64,000 bases of DNA from Methanosarcina thermophila TM-1 (GCF_000969885.1 NZ_CP009501.1:2432908-2496907), one strand, 5' to 3'. Numbered from the stretch's first letter, positions 8,888 through 18,423 are shown. Numbers and translations: made by a program. The notes: generated by a model not told the origin, from the letters alone.

Positions 8888-9547
8888 TTAGCTTCTGTGC
8901 ATAAAGGTCTTGTCGTCAGGGTTTTTTCCTTCTACTTTTAACATTTCCTGCTTCATTTCATGATTCAGAATAAAAAACTCCTCACACAACTCAAAATAGC
9001 GATCAAGGGAAGCTGTCATCTCATCCGATAATCTGAGAAAACATACATACTTTCTTTTTCCTCTCTCTTTTACCCATCCTTCTTGTTCAGGCTCCTCTTC
9101 TCTCAGTTTCCAGAAAACTTCTGTGGCGCAACCAAGTATTAATCGAATGCTTGAGATCAGCTGCTTTCGAATTTTCTCTTTTTTAAATTCCATGTAATCC
9201 CTGGAAATGTCCGGCTGAATCAGGGCATTTCTATGAATCCAGTAATCGTCGCGGTTGAGATGAATTTTCACAATATCTGAAACTTTGAGGGACAGCTCGT
9301 TCGGATCTAATTTTGATTTATCGGGTTTCACATTATCGAATCTTAGATTCTCAGGAAAAGCTGAGCTCTCAGGAGAGCACACAGCCATTTCAATTTCTCT
9401 TTGAATCCACTCAGAGACAAACTGTTTGGTAGCTTCAATAAAAGCGAGAGCTTCTACCTCCATTCTTTCTCGGGTGGCTTCTAATCTCTCACGTATATGG
9501 TTTAATTTTTCCTCGGAATCGTCAGGAGTAACAACTTCAATTCTCAT
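8888..9547 (-). CDS. Conserved hypothetical, helical protein upstream of Xaa-Pro peptidase
   Basis: 219 residues from the ATG at 9547. A TTG at 9583 would add a basic 12-residue leader. I do not recognise the family. The N-terminus starts with a strand (MRIEVVTPDD) followed by a long charged helix (EEKLNHIRERLEATRERMEVE) likely to form a coiled coil. Another helical pair lies at the C-terminus. There is no signal peptide or membrane segment, so it is cytoplasmic. It is translationally close to the downstream peptidase gene. Confidence 0.7.
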   Translation of the reverse strand: MRIEVVTPDDSEEKLNHIRERLEATRERMEVEALAFIEATKQFVSEWIQREIEMAVCSPESSAFPENLRFDNVKPDKSKLDPNELSLKVSDIVKIHLNRDDYWIHRNALIQPDISRDYMEFKKEKIRKQLISSIRLILGCATEVFWKLREEEPEQEGWVKERGKRKYVCFLRLSDEMTASLDRYFELCEEFFILNHEMKQEMLKVEGKNPDDKTFMHRS

Positions 9548-9698
9548 CCTGCATTCTCTCACTTTTACTTTCTTTGCTTGCAAAATACAGTTAATCTTTG
9601 CCGCTGCAGAATTATGAATTTATGGATCTCAACGAAAAAACAATAAGTCTAGAAGCATAACTTTGAACTGAATTCTACTGGATAAATTGAAAGGATGA

Positions 9699-10649
9699 TT
9701 ATATCAGGGATATTTTAATGGGCTCTGTAGAAATCCTTAATTTAATCCATAATAATTGTATTACTTTTTTGTTTATATTATAGACTATTAGTTTAACTTT
9801 TACTTCTTTTACTTGATTTCTAACCTTTCTTGCTCTTAATGTTTCTCCAAATTTTCTTTTTACAACAGATATTATTGTCTCTACTATATTCCTTCTATTG
9901 TATTTGATCTTATCAAAGTCTTTGTTTAATTGTTTTCTATATTTTCCGTTTATTCTCTTTCTTTTTCTTTCTCTCAAAGGTACTATTGAATCTGCTTTTA
10001 TCTCTTCTCTTATTAGAGTATGAATTTCTTCGGAATCATATCCTTTATCCATCACATAACATTGAGACTTTCTTGACTTGTTTGATTGTCTTATCAGAGT
10101 CTTTGCATGCTTGACATCATGATCTGTTTTTTGGCTAATTTTCCATCCTAATATTACTTTTTTAATAGTGTCTACTGATATTGAAGTTTTAAGGAAGCTC
10201 CTTCGGAGCTTCCCTGTTCTCTTAGAATAATAATGACTTGCATAAGAACTCGTAAATCCTGTTGCATCAATTGCCGTAATGAGAACTTTTTCTCCATGTG
10301 AGTAAAATAGTTTTAGAGTTTTTGACAAAATTAGGTTAAACAATGAAGAGGGAATTCTGGACACAAACTTTTGAAGAGTAGTGTAATGAGGAACCTTATC
10401 AAGGTCAAGTTTTTCCTTTATACTGTTCATGAGGTCAACAAGTTCTACAAAGTCACGGTAGTCTGTACTTATATACTCCTTCAATAAAACAAGAACAAGA
10501 AGCTGATGTTGAGTATAAACACGTTTGGAATATTTGCAGGAGTAAAGGTTCAGTCTGGAAGACTGAACCGTTTTAAGACTGAGATCAATAAATTTAATAT
10601 ACTTATTTGATGACAATAGCAATTGCTCCTTTGTTTTTTGTGTGGACAA
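9699..10649 (-). CDS. IS5-like DDE transposase
   Basis: A 316-residue transposase with an N-terminal helical DNA-binding region and a DDE catalytic core. The first Asp is in ITAIDATGF, the second in [11 protein letters not shown], and the Glu in [17 protein letters not shown]. That makes it IS5/IS1182-like. It starts at a TTG (10649); a nearby ATG at 10665 is out of frame. The reading frame has no stop inside the element. It passes through the terminal inverted repeat and ends at a TAA in host DNA, so the last seven residues (PIKISLI) are partly host-coded. The frame is otherwise intact, and the element has perfect ends, so it may be recently active. Confidence 0.9.
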   Translation of the reverse strand: MSTQKTKEQLLLSSNKYIKFIDLSLKTVQSSRLNLYSCKYSKRVYTQHQLLVLVLLKEYISTDYRDFVELVDLMNSIKEKLDLDKVPHYTTLQKFVSRIPSSLFNLILSKTLKLFYSHGEKVLITAIDATGFTSSYASHYYSKRTGKLRRSFLKTSISVDTIKKVILGWKISQKTDHDVKHAKTLIRQSNKSRKSQCYVMDKGYDSEEIHTLIREEIKADSIVPLRERKRKRINGKYRKQLNKDFDKIKYNRRNIVETIISVVKRKFGETLRARKVRNQVKEVKVKLIVYNINKKVIQLLWIKLRISTEPIKISLI

Positions 10650-10728
10650 AAAAATTAAGGAGCATTTTTACAATTTTATTTTTATAATTTTTGGGTAAAA
10701 ACAGAATTTAGAGGATTTCTACAGAGCC
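9721..10728. mobile_element. 1,008-bp insertion sequence with 16-bp perfect inverted ends and 8-bp target duplication
   Basis: GGCTCTGTAGAAATCC at 9721-9736 is the exact reverse complement of 10713-10728. One further base pair also matches. The flanks are identical 8-mers, TTTTAATG, at 9713-9720 and 10729-10736. This is direct evidence for insertion with target duplication. The element carries one transposase gene on the minus strand and no passenger genes. It lies between the unknown gene at 8888-9547 and tRNA-Asp and does not interrupt a recognisable gene. Confidence 0.93.
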
Positions 10729-10823
10729 TTTTAATGTTGAATTTTAAAATTAGGAATATTAAACAGATTTATTAAACAAATTTCTAAAAATATATAAAGA
10801 GTTAACAAAACAAAAAAAAGAAA

Positions 10824-10896
10824 CGTCCGGACCGGGATTCGAACCCGAGTCGGAGCCTCGACAGGGCTCCATGATAGGCCCCTACACTATCCGGAC
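10824..10896 (-). tRNA. tRNA-Asp (anticodon GTC)
   Basis: A full cloverleaf: acceptor GTCCGGA paired with TCCGGAC, anticodon stem GAGCC/GGCTC around loop CTGTCGA (anticodon GTC), and T-loop TTCGAAT. Discriminator base is G73, as expected for archaeal tRNA-Asp. CCA is not encoded. No intron. Confidence 0.95.
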
Positions 10897-11009
10897 ACTT
10901 CGGTCTCTTTTGTTGTCGTTTTTTACTCGCGTTGCGAGCAAATCTTAAATGCCTTTTTAATATATAAATGTTCCCGTCGAAATCTTTCGATTCTGGTAAA
11001 TGTTTCAGG

Positions 11010-11125
11010 TCCCGCCTCCCAGACTCGAACCGGGGACATCGCGGTGCCTGCGCGGAAATGTACGGGTAAATTTACCCGCACGAGCCGAACTACAGCCGCG
11101 CACTCTACCACTGAGTTAAGGCGGG
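11010..11125 (-). tRNA. tRNA-Tyr (anticodon GTA) with a 44-nt intron
   Basis: Acceptor CCCGCCT pairs with AGGCGGG and the discriminator is A73. C1-G72 plus A73 is the archaeal tyrosine identity set. The anticodon stem CGCGG/CCGCG encloses CTGTAG-A, giving anticodon GTA. A 44-nt intron (11046-11089) follows position 37, the canonical archaeal site. It contains an internal GCGGGTAAATTTACCCG hairpin. Its removal requires the splicing endonuclease and rejoining by RtcB, encoded at 39.6 kb. Confidence 0.93.
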
Positions 11126-11337
11126 ACGATGTATATTGATCCAGTGCTGCACTGCTAGAGTGCACCAAATCATATATGATGATGGTATATATGTTTTTCG
11201 CTAGGTGCGGGCTATATCCTCAATTTTGTGCAATTTCTATAAGTGAGCTAATGCCATAACCCTCAACTCTAAAAAATGGATCCCCCTCAGAATAAGTATT
11301 TTTATTGAGTACAACAGTTATAACGAGGATTTATGAA

Positions 11338-11355
11338 AAGAACCTGAAGGTTCTT
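11338..11355 (-). terminator. Hairpin downstream of AdoMet synthetase gene
   Basis: AAGAACCT-GA-AGGTTCTT forms an 8-bp perfect stem with a 2-nt spacer, about 20 nt past the AdoMet synthetase stop. It is followed on the minus strand by a T-containing stretch. A transcript end is the simplest reading. Confidence 0.45.
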
Positions 11356-11375
11356 CTCAGTAGCATATGCTTTAC

Positions 11376-12572
11376 TTAGAAAGTGCTCAGTTCTCCTTTA
11401 ATTACCATTTCGGTAATCTTCGTCACATTGGAAAGCCAGTCATCCATAACAGCTTCGGCTTCGGCTTTGATCTTATCAAAAGAAGTGCCTTCCTTCGGGA
11501 TGATCTGTGCACTTGCAACAAGCGGCTGGTCAATTGGTTTTCCTATCTGGGAAAGCAGCCTGATATAAACATCCTGGATATCCGGAACCTGCTTTACAAT
11601 ATCTTGAGCCATCTGGTTCGAGAGGAGGTTGTAGATTTTACCTATATGGTTAATAGGGTTCTTCCCGCTTGTTGCTTCCATGCTCATAGGCCTGTTTGGC
11701 GTGATCAGCCCGTTACAGCGGTTTCCGCGCCCAACAGAACCGTCATCTCCCATTTCAGCTGAGGTACCTGTAACTGTGAGGAAGATACATTTCGTTTTCA
11801 GATTATCTCCGGTATTAATGAAAACCTTTACATTACGTTCAGTATACCGAGTCGCGAGTTCCTCGACATATGTTTTCATTTCCTGGGTCATGTTTATATA
11901 GCTATCCAGGTCGTCAATGTATCTCCCGATCATGCCGCTGCAAATTGTAAGGGTTATATCATCTCCATCCCTGAGCCCCATAACCTTTGTATCTTCTCCG
12001 ATTGCAGGCATGCGTGATTTAAGGTCTGTGAGCAGTTGTCTTTCGGTGTTGTATACAATATTTTCAAGCTCAGAAAAAGGAGCATGTCCGACCCCGAACG
12101 AGGTGTCATTTGCAACTGGAACCCTGTCCCTTTGGAAGACGTCCCTGAGGTCTGATGACCCTGTCCCGAGTTTGCAGTCCATGATAACATCTCTTTCGAG
12201 ATCCATGTTTACAATGGTATTCTTAAGATATTTTCTGGCAGCTTGAAGGGCGACAGACTCGGTAGCAAGCTCAACCCCTTCGAATTCCTTTGTTGCCCTG
12301 CCCACAAGCAGTATGTATATGGGCTGCAGGACCTCTCCACCCCCGAACCTTGGGCTAGACCTCCCGGCTACAATTTGGGTTTCGTCAGTGTTATGGTGAA
12401 GTACAGTTCCACATTTATTTATATATTCCCTGCATAGTGCGCGACTCACGGCTTCAGCCAGTCCGTCCGATATGCTGTCAGGATGCCCTATCCCTTTGCG
12501 TTCTACAAGCTCTATCCGCTGCTTCTCAATAGGGGTCTGGAAGAGCTCTTCCACTTTAATATTTCGGGCCAT
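11376..12572 (-). CDS. mat: Archaeal S-adenosylmethionine synthetase
   Basis: A 398-residue archaeal-type methionine adenosyltransferase that makes AdoMet from Met and ATP. It has the archaeal motifs [20 protein letters not shown] (start of ATP site), [25 protein letters not shown] and [20 protein letters not shown]. The archaeal class is distant from the bacterial MetK, and length fits. The start is the ATG at 12572. It diverges from hisG across a 504-bp region. Its product supplies the tRNA G10 methylase and the radical SAM protein in this window. Confidence 0.96.
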   Translation of the reverse strand: MARNIKVEELFQTPIEKQRIELVERKGIGHPDSISDGLAEAVSRALCREYINKCGTVLHHNTDETQIVAGRSSPRFGGGEVLQPIYILLVGRATKEFEGVELATESVALQAARKYLKNTIVNMDLERDVIMDCKLGTGSSDLRDVFQRDRVPVANDTSFGVGHAPFSELENIVYNTERQLLTDLKSRMPAIGEDTKVMGLRDGDDITLTICSGMIGRYIDDLDSYINMTQEMKTYVEELATRYTERNVKVFINTGDNLKTKCIFLTVTGTSAEMGDDGSVGRGNRCNGLITPNRPMSMEATSGKNPINHIGKIYNLLSNQMAQDIVKQVPDIQDVYIRLLSQIGKPIDQPLVASAQIIPKEGTSFDKIKAEAEAVMDDWLSNVTKITEMVIKGELSTF

Positions 12573-13076
12573 TTGAATCCTCTTTTTTCAAAATCGGTAA
12601 TAGTTTTATTAGATAAAAGTTGATGTCATTGGTTTATTATTTTTCGGTTAGTTATGTCATCAGTATGCTGCTGTCAGCACTCTGTTTAAATTGATTCCTG
12701 CTCTGTTATGAAACTAATAATTTTATACATGAATATTATATATGACTCGAAAGTTAGCTTCTATTAAATTGCTAGGACTATATAATTTTTCCCAAATTCT
12801 AATTACTGAAAGTAATATATCCCCTCCTAAAACTACTTTTTTATTTTTCAAGTTAAAAATTACCAGGTTTGTTTAAAAGTTACCAGCTTTGCTCTTTGAA
12901 TTAATTAATAATGAACAGGCTTTTTATCTATGAATCTGCCTTTCTCAATGGAAAACTTCTATCTGATCTTACCGTGAAGTCTATATTATACTGAAGTATT
13001 CTGGATAAACGCTTTTATTTGGAAAAGTTCACCCGGGAAAAGTTTTCATACTGATTACTTATAGAGGACATAATAG
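12573..13076. other. Divergent promoter region, mat / hisG
   Basis: 504 bases, AT-rich, with no supportable gene. It must hold the promoters for mat (minus) and hisG (plus). A direct near-repeat, AAAATTACCAGGTTTG / AAAGTTACCAGCTTTG, lies at about 12855-12893. I see no operator that I can name. Confidence 0.6.
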
Positions 13077-13946
13077 ATGATTCGCATTGCAATACCCAAT
13101 AAAGGACGCCTTTACGAACCCACAATCTCCATTTTCAAGGATGCAGGGCTCCCAATCAGTGGAGGAGCCGAAAGTCGAAGACTCTTTGCAAAAACTCCAG
13201 ACCCAGATATCCATATCCTCTTTGCCAGGGCGGCTGACATACCTGAATACGTACAGGACGGAGCTGCAGATGTCGGTATTACAGGATTGGATCTTATTAT
13301 GGAAAGGGGTGCAAAGGTTGAAACCCTTCTGGATCTGAAATTTGGAAAGGCGAGCCTTGTTCTGGCTGTCCCTGAAGATTCGGATCTCCAGAAAGCTCAG
13401 GACCTTGAAGGCAAAAAGATTGCAACCGAGTTTCCGGGAATCACAAGCCAGTATTTTGAAAGGCTTGGAGTTAACGTTGAAATCATAAAGGTCAGCGGAG
13501 CCTGTGAGATGACCCCTCATGTCGGAATTGCCGATGCTATTGTGGACATCTCAAGTTCAGGAACAACTCTGTTGATAAACCACTTAAAGGCTATTGATAC
13601 AGTCTTTTCTTCCACAGTCTACATGATTGCAAATAAGGAAAGCCTCAAAGCAAAAGACAAAATCCTGGATATAAAAACTGCACTGGAAAGTGTGCTCAAT
13701 GCGAAACAGCGGCGTTATCTTATGATGAATGTTCCTGAGGCTTCCCTTGAAGCAGTAAAAGAGGTCCTGCCAGGGATGTCAGGCCCAACAGTTATGAAGG
13801 TTGAGCCCGGCAAATTGTCCGAAGAATCCATTCTTGCAGTTCATGCTGTTGTGGACGCAGACCTTATTTTTACTATTGTAAATAAGTTAAAGAAAATTGG
13901 TGCACGGGACATCCTTGTCGTACCTATCGAGAGGATAATGCCCTGA
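13077..13946 (+). CDS. hisG: HisG, ATP phosphoribosyltransferase (long form)
   Basis: 289 residues. It starts histidine synthesis by joining ATP and PRPP. The type II periplasmic-binding-like catalytic domain has the motifs IAIPNKGRLYEP, GAADVGITGLDL and DISSSGTTL. At about 215-289 there is a C-terminal ferredoxin-like domain, the long-form regulatory domain for feedback by histidine, so no HisZ is needed. It begins a hisG-hisA-hisB cluster with 60-80 nt gaps. Confidence 0.96.
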   Translation: MIRIAIPNKGRLYEPTISIFKDAGLPISGGAESRRLFAKTPDPDIHILFARAADIPEYVQDGAADVGITGLDLIMERGAKVETLLDLKFGKASLVLAVPEDSDLQKAQDLEGKKIATEFPGITSQYFERLGVNVEIIKVSGACEMTPHVGIADAIVDISSSGTTLLINHLKAIDTVFSSTVYMIANKESLKAKDKILDIKTALESVLNAKQRRYLMMNVPEASLEAVKEVLPGMSGPTVMKVEPGKLSEESILAVHAVVDADLIFTIVNKLKKIGARDILVVPIERIMP

Positions 13947-14024
13947 AAGGGAAATAGGCGTGGAAAAATAAGAAAAGATAAGCAAAGGAGATTTCCTCAA
14001 AACTTGCCGGAGATGCTGGTTTAT

Positions 14025-14762
14025 ATGGTTTTTGAAGTGATTCCTGCCGTAGATATGCGGGGTGGAAAGTGCGTTCAGCTTGTTCAGGGAGTTCCGGGCA
14101 GTGAGATTGTATCTCTCGATGATCCTCTTGAAGTTGCCCTTGACTGGGTCCGAAAAGGAGCAAAGACCTTGCACCTTGTAGATCTGGATGGAGCAATTGA
14201 AGGGAAACGCAAAAACGCTCCTATAATTGAGAAAATAGTCCACACATGCCGGGAGAAAGGGGTGCGGATTCAGGTTGGAGGAGGTATTAGAAGCTTTGAG
14301 GATGCATCTGCTCTTCTTCAACTGGGGGTCTCAAGGGTTATTCTCGGAACTGCTGCACTTCAGAACCCGGAACTTGTAAAAAGGCTTTCCAGTGCCTTTG
14401 GAAATGAATGCATAACTGTTGCCTTGGATGCAAAAAATGGGAAAATCTCGATCAAAGGCTGGACTGAAGAATGTGCATATACTCCCATGGAAATGGGCAG
14501 AAAGTTTGAAGAACTGGGCGCAGGCAGCTTGCTTTTTACAAATATAGATACTGAAGGCCTTATGCAGGGAATAAATCCTGCCCCTACAAAAGAGCTTGTC
14601 GAATCTGTCAGTATTCCCGTAATCGCATCTGGAGGGGTAAGTTCTTTGCAAGATCTGAAGATTCTAAAGAAGATCGGGGCGGCAGGAGTCGTCATAGGCA
14701 GTGCTCTCTATACAGGCAGGTTCACGCTTGAGGCTGCAATTGAAGCAGTTCTGCATGAGTGA
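14025..14762 (+). CDS. hisA: HisA, ProFAR isomerase
   Basis: A 245-residue (beta-alpha)8 barrel that isomerises ProFAR to PRFAR, the fourth step of histidine synthesis. It has the half-barrel phosphate-binding repeats: IQVGGGIRSFEDA in the first half and IASGGVSSLQDL in the second. The acid/base residues sit in FEVIPAVDMRGGKCVQL and LFTNIDTEGL. I chose the ATG at 14025 because it begins at the conserved MVFEVIPAVD and follows GGAG at 14009-14012. Upstream TTG (14004) and ATG (14013) are in frame but would add non-family residues. Confidence 0.95.
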   Translation: MVFEVIPAVDMRGGKCVQLVQGVPGSEIVSLDDPLEVALDWVRKGAKTLHLVDLDGAIEGKRKNAPIIEKIVHTCREKGVRIQVGGGIRSFEDASALLQLGVSRVILGTAALQNPELVKRLSSAFGNECITVALDAKNGKISIKGWTEECAYTPMEMGRKFEELGAGSLLFTNIDTEGLMQGINPAPTKELVESVSIPVIASGGVSSLQDLKILKKIGAAGVVIGSALYTGRFTLEAAIEAVLHE

Positions 14763-14808
14763 GACAAGGTACAAAGCTTTTATAAATTTAAAGAGAATGT
14801 GATGCTGT

Positions 14809-15384
14809 ATGAGAACAGGCAGAATGTCCCGCAAGACAAAAGAAACCGACATCCAGCTTGAACTGAACCTTGATGGCACAGGAATTGCCGATGTCAACAC
14901 AGGAATCGGGTTTTTTGACCATATGCTTATCTCTTTTGCTAAGCATGCGGAATTTGACCTTAAGGTGCATGCGGATGGCGACCTGTATGTGGATGAGCAT
15001 CACCTGATAGAAGACACAGCGATAGTCCTCGGAAAAGTGCTTGCAGATGCGCTTGGAGATATGACAGGAATTGCCCGTTTTGGGGAAGCCAGAATCCCAA
15101 TGGACGAAGCCCTTGCCGAGGTTGCCCTGGATATAGGCGGGCGCAGCTATCTCGTCCTGAACGCCGAGTTTTCAGCGCCTCAGGTTGGACAATTCAGTAC
15201 CCAGCTAGTAAAACACTTCTTTGAAGCACTTGCCTCAAATGCGAAAATTACCATCCATGCAAGTGTCTATGGCGATAATGACCATCACAAGATCGAGGCA
15301 CTCTTCAAAGCTTTTGCCTATGCCATGAAACGGGCTGTAAAGGTCGAGGGTAAAGAGGTAAAGAGCACCAAAGGACTTCTGTAA
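14809..15384 (+). CDS. hisB: HisB, imidazoleglycerol-phosphate dehydratase
   Basis: A 191-residue IGP dehydratase, seventh step of histidine synthesis, Mn-dependent. The two duplicated metal-binding motifs are present: [14 protein letters not shown] in the first half and [14 protein letters not shown] in the second. [12 protein letters not shown] and DIGGRSYLV also fit. There is no fused phosphatase domain, as is usual for archaea. It is the last gene of the his cluster here. Palindromic repeat copy B begins two nt after the stop. Confidence 0.96.
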   Translation: MRTGRMSRKTKETDIQLELNLDGTGIADVNTGIGFFDHMLISFAKHAEFDLKVHADGDLYVDEHHLIEDTAIVLGKVLADALGDMTGIARFGEARIPMDEALAEVALDIGGRSYLVLNAEFSAPQVGQFSTQLVKHFFEALASNAKITIHASVYGDNDHHKIEALFKAFAYAMKRAVKVEGKEVKSTKGLL

Positions 15385-15385
15385 C

Positions 15386-15472
15386 GCAAGCCTTTTGAAA
15401 AAAGGCTTGAGCGAAAACCCCGAGCAACGGCGTGGTCAAGCGGCGCAACAGTTGGTAATAAACCGGAGCAAC
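15386..15472 (+). repeat. Dispersed palindromic repeat, copy B, downstream of hisB
   Basis: A hairpin (CCTTTTGAAAAAAGG with flanking GCTT complement) is followed by a GC-rich core at 15427-15472. The 46-base core matches the reverse complement of 57927-57972 at 38 of 46 positions. The shared block ACGGCGTGGTCAAG is exact. Together with the preceding CCTTTTGAAAAAAGG the similarity spans about 80 bases. GC-rich composition is unlike the local intergenic DNA. Confidence 0.8.
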
Positions 15473-15775
15473 AATTTTGGTCAAGTGGCAAAAAACCTGC
15501 GCTCAGGCTGACTGATTAATAATAAAGATGCTATGCTAAGTTTAAAAGAACCAATTTACAAATGCAAGGGCAACTCTTTCCTCCTTTTCTCATTTATATC
15601 GCTTAGTTGAGTTAGGCAAAAGGCATACTTTTGGAATTTAACTCAATATATGTTTTGGTTGATTCCACTTGTTCAGACGCATATTTTTTTCGTTGTTGCT
15701 GGCTCAAAGGAGAGGGCAAACGTACATTTTTATTCCGGGAAATTAATTTTATGGATAGAATTTGGGGGGAATGAA
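15473..15775. other. Intergenic region upstream of flavodoxin-fold oxidoreductase
   Basis: 303 bases without a supportable gene. The first 40 bases repeat fragments of copy B (GGTCAAGTGG, GAGCAACAATTTTGG). The rest is AT-rich and must hold the promoter of the oxidoreductase gene. An in-frame ATG at 15650 would extend that protein by 42 residues that do not fit its family. Confidence 0.55.
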
Positions 15776-16417
15776 ATGAAAGTTCTTTATGTTTATGCAC
15801 ACCCGGAACCGAAATCTTTTAACGGCGCTTTAAAGGATACAGCCCTTGCTGCCCTGCAGGAGAAGGGGCACGAAGTAAAGCTCTCTGACCTGTACGCAAT
15901 GAAATTTCATCCTGTCCTGAAACCTTCAGACTTTCCAGAAAGGAAAAATCTTGAGGTCTTCAACCCTTTTCTGGAGGCTATAAAAGCAGTAAAGACAGGA
16001 GCCTTTTCACCCGATATTAAGGAGGAGATGGAAAAAGTAAAATGGGCTGACCTTCTGATTTTTCAGTTTCCTATTTATTTTACGGCTATGCCTGCCATTA
16101 TGAAAGGCTGGATTGACCGTGTTCTGGCACCTGGGTTCGGGTTTGACCCGGTTACCAATAGTGCATACGATACCGGTCTCTTCAAGGGGAAGTCTGCAAT
16201 GCTTGTTGCAACAACAGGGGCTCCGAAGGAACTGTATTCCGAAGGAGGCGCGCATGGCGACCTTAACAGACATCTCGAATCAATAACACACTGTGTTTTT
16301 GAATTTATGGGAATGAAGGTGCTCCCATCATACATAATTTATGAAGTGAGCAGCATGTCCAGAGAAAGAGGGGCTGAAGAGCTGGAAAAGTATAAACAGA
16401 GACTGCTTGAACTTTGA
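15776..16417 (+). CDS. NAD(P)H:quinone oxidoreductase-like flavodoxin-fold protein
   Basis: A 213-residue flavodoxin-fold protein of the NQO1/MdaB/KefF group that binds FMN or FAD and reduces quinones or other acceptors with NAD(P)H. The FMN-phosphate loop is VYAHPEPKSFNGAL near the N-terminus. WADLLIFQFPIYFTAMPAIMKGW and MLVATTGAPKELY follow. A strong GGGGGGA at 15764-15770 sets the ATG at 15776 and excludes the longer frame. In Methanosarcina the physiological acceptor, perhaps methanophenazine, is unknown. It stands alone. Confidence 0.88.
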   Translation: MKVLYVYAHPEPKSFNGALKDTALAALQEKGHEVKLSDLYAMKFHPVLKPSDFPERKNLEVFNPFLEAIKAVKTGAFSPDIKEEMEKVKWADLLIFQFPIYFTAMPAIMKGWIDRVLAPGFGFDPVTNSAYDTGLFKGKSAMLVATTGAPKELYSEGGAHGDLNRHLESITHCVFEFMGMKVLPSYIIYEVSSMSRERGAEELEKYKQRLLEL

Positions 16418-16572
16418 TTCAGGTAAAGAGTCTTCAAGTTTTAATATTCAATTTTGATTAATTTTAAATGAAAAAAATTAATATTTCTTGTTTTTTCCCT
16501 GTTTGCTTTCTTCTGTTTACTCTTTAATTTTTAATTTTATTCTTTATTTCCTGCTGGCGGTTCTATATTATT

Positions 16573-17256
16573 TTATTTGCCTGCATGCTGTACAATAATT
16601 CTTTTTTCAACAAGAATATTCCTGCTTTTGCTGTCAATAATTCTAAGAAGAATTTCAGAATCCGCTTTGAAGCCATAATTATCGGAAGTGTTACTATCTC
16701 CATCCACACTTACTTTCACACTGGAATTAACATATTTTGAGCTATCTTGCCCACACAGGATCAATTTCTCTCCAATAGTCCAGAAGCCGTCTTCAAGAGT
16801 TGCACTGTTTCGGCTAACGTATGTATTGTTTTTCTTTTCGGGACTCAAATTCTCGTAAAAAACCTCTGTATCTCCTTCAACACGAGTTCCTCCGTTTCCA
16901 ACATCCCCCTGGTAAGAGTTTCCGTATCCTGAAATCTTTATGGAAGTGGTACTGAGAGGAAGAGCATCGCCTCCTTCGTGCATAAGCACAATCTTATTTT
17001 CTTCAAGTGTGACTCTCTTTGTAGTCGGACCGACTCCATATAGTCCCCCTTTGCAGGATTCAACAGTAATTCTTGCCATGGGAGTTTGAGAATTTGCGTC
17101 TTCTCCAACACTGTTAAAGATAATGCCAGAAATTGCACCTGCAAGTACAATCAGAATAAGCAGCATAAGGAGGGAACCAACAACAGGGGTTATAGCCTCT
17201 GATGCTGATCCAGATGAATAGAATTGCTTACAAGAAATTTTTCCCCACGCTTTCAT
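16573..17256 (-). CDS. Archaeal type IV pilin-like secreted protein
   Basis: 227 residues. The N-terminus has the archaeal class III signal: a short basic/polar leader, then SEAITPVVGSLLMLLILIVLAGAISGIIF. That resembles the AVSPVIG-plus-hydrophobic-helix signature cut by EppA/PibD prepilin peptidase. The remainder is a beta-rich extracellular domain with Cys residues at CKGG and LCGQ. It may build a pilus or sit on the cell surface. The neighbouring lipoprotein gene is on the same strand, 94 nt upstream. Confidence 0.85.
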   Translation of the reverse strand: MKAWGKISCKQFYSSGSASEAITPVVGSLLMLLILIVLAGAISGIIFNSVGEDANSQTPMARITVESCKGGLYGVGPTTKRVTLEENKIVLMHEGGDALPLSTTSIKISGYGNSYQGDVGNGGTRVEGDTEVFYENLSPEKKNNTYVSRNSATLEDGFWTIGEKLILCGQDSSKYVNSSVKVSVDGDSNTSDNYGFKADSEILLRIIDSKSRNILVEKRIIVQHAGK

Positions 17257-17350
17257 TAGTAATAGATGGGATAAACTGTAATAAATACTTTATTAAGTTT
17301 ACTGGAAAAAGGAATTTACTAAGAAAAGTTTGGAGGGAATTTCTCCTGAA

Positions 17351-18205
17351 TTATTTTCTTCTCCGCTGTCTCTGGTAATACTCCTTTTCGAGCTCGAAAA
17401 TCCCTCGAACCGATTCAAGTTCTTTTTTGCTTTTAGCATAATTCAAAAGCACAAGAGCAACTCCGCAGAGCAGAGCTATAATTGCAATAGAGAAATATAG
17501 GGGTGCCGATTTGGTATAGTACTTAACCTGAATAGCTTCCTCCCGCTCTCCCATCTTCGAGGAAATCCACAGGAGGGTTTGCCTTCCTTTTTCATCAAAG
17601 GTTACATTCGCAGGCTCGGGCCTGGCTATCCCGAATACCCTGTTGCCAGTGACATATCCCTCTGGAAGTACCACACGGATGAATTCGGAATCGGGTTTCA
17701 GGACCGCAAAGCCCCGGGTTCCCGGAGTTTTGAGCGTATATGCAATAAAACCTGTTACAGGCTCTTCGAACTCCAGGTTTACAACTTTCATATTCCGGCT
17801 AATTTCCTGAGTCATGTTATAATTCAGATCTGAAGTTTCATTTCTGCGTGATAGTTCTTCAAAAGTTTGCGGGGTTGCTGTGGTCTCATTAGCAGGCTCT
17901 GCAAGCAATACAAAATCCTGAATCGGATCCTCTTCGCGACCACCGCCCAGGGTTTCAGGGGGATAAATCTCAAGCTTGCTGGTATTTACTGCGATATGTA
18001 CAACCTGCACCTTCGTATTATTTTCCAGCAGATAGTACGTGGTTGTGTTTGCAAGCGTTTGATTGCCCGATTCGTTCAGGAAAACCTCAAATTCGTAATT
18101 AGAAATATTGCCATCATTCGGGACAATATCCTTTTTTTGGTCTATACAACCCAATACTAAGACCACCAGCAGGGCAAGGAACATAAACACAATTTTCGTT
18201 TTCAT
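17351..18205 (-). CDS. Membrane-anchored lipoprotein, DUF5803-like
   Basis: 284 residues from the ATG at 18205. A lipobox-like end of signal, VVLVLGC, puts the lipid-modified Cys at about residue 20. The body is an extracellular beta-rich domain with many Asn-X-Ser/Thr sequons. A transmembrane helix near 235-258 (YFSIAIIALLCGVALVLLNYA) leads to a basic cytoplasmic tail ending in RQRRRK. This layout resembles the DUF5803 proteins of haloarchaea; the match is tentative and the role unknown. A TTG at 18217 with GGGAG upstream is an alternative start. Confidence 0.7.
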   Translation of the reverse strand: MKTKIVFMFLALLVVLVLGCIDQKKDIVPNDGNISNYEFEVFLNESGNQTLANTTTYYLLENNTKVQVVHIAVNTSKLEIYPPETLGGGREEDPIQDFVLLAEPANETTATPQTFEELSRRNETSDLNYNMTQEISRNMKVVNLEFEEPVTGFIAYTLKTPGTRGFAVLKPDSEFIRVVLPEGYVTGNRVFGIARPEPANVTFDEKGRQTLLWISSKMGEREEAIQVKYYTKSAPLYFSIAIIALLCGVALVLLNYAKSKKELESVRGIFELEKEYYQRQRRRK

Positions 18206-18423
18206 TCTCACAGACAAGTTCTCCCTTGAGCTTGAAGCAATCTCTTTTCAGCCTGCAGCAAATTACTTTTCTTCCAGATAAATCCTGTGCAGGGTCAGGG
18301 ACAGGTTAATATTTATCCTATGCTTCCTCTTCTTAATAAACAGCACGGATAGACATCTCTAATAAATATGACAGAAAGCTCACTTTCCTGAATAAAAAGA
18401 CAAGCCTGGAAGGCAGCAAAAAT

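Noticed and set aside
10923-11168. 81-codon minus-strand frame over tRNA-Tyr
   Set aside because: It runs through a perfect tRNA gene and intron.
13059-13520. 153-codon minus-strand frame opposite hisG
   Set aside because: It is a shadow of hisG.
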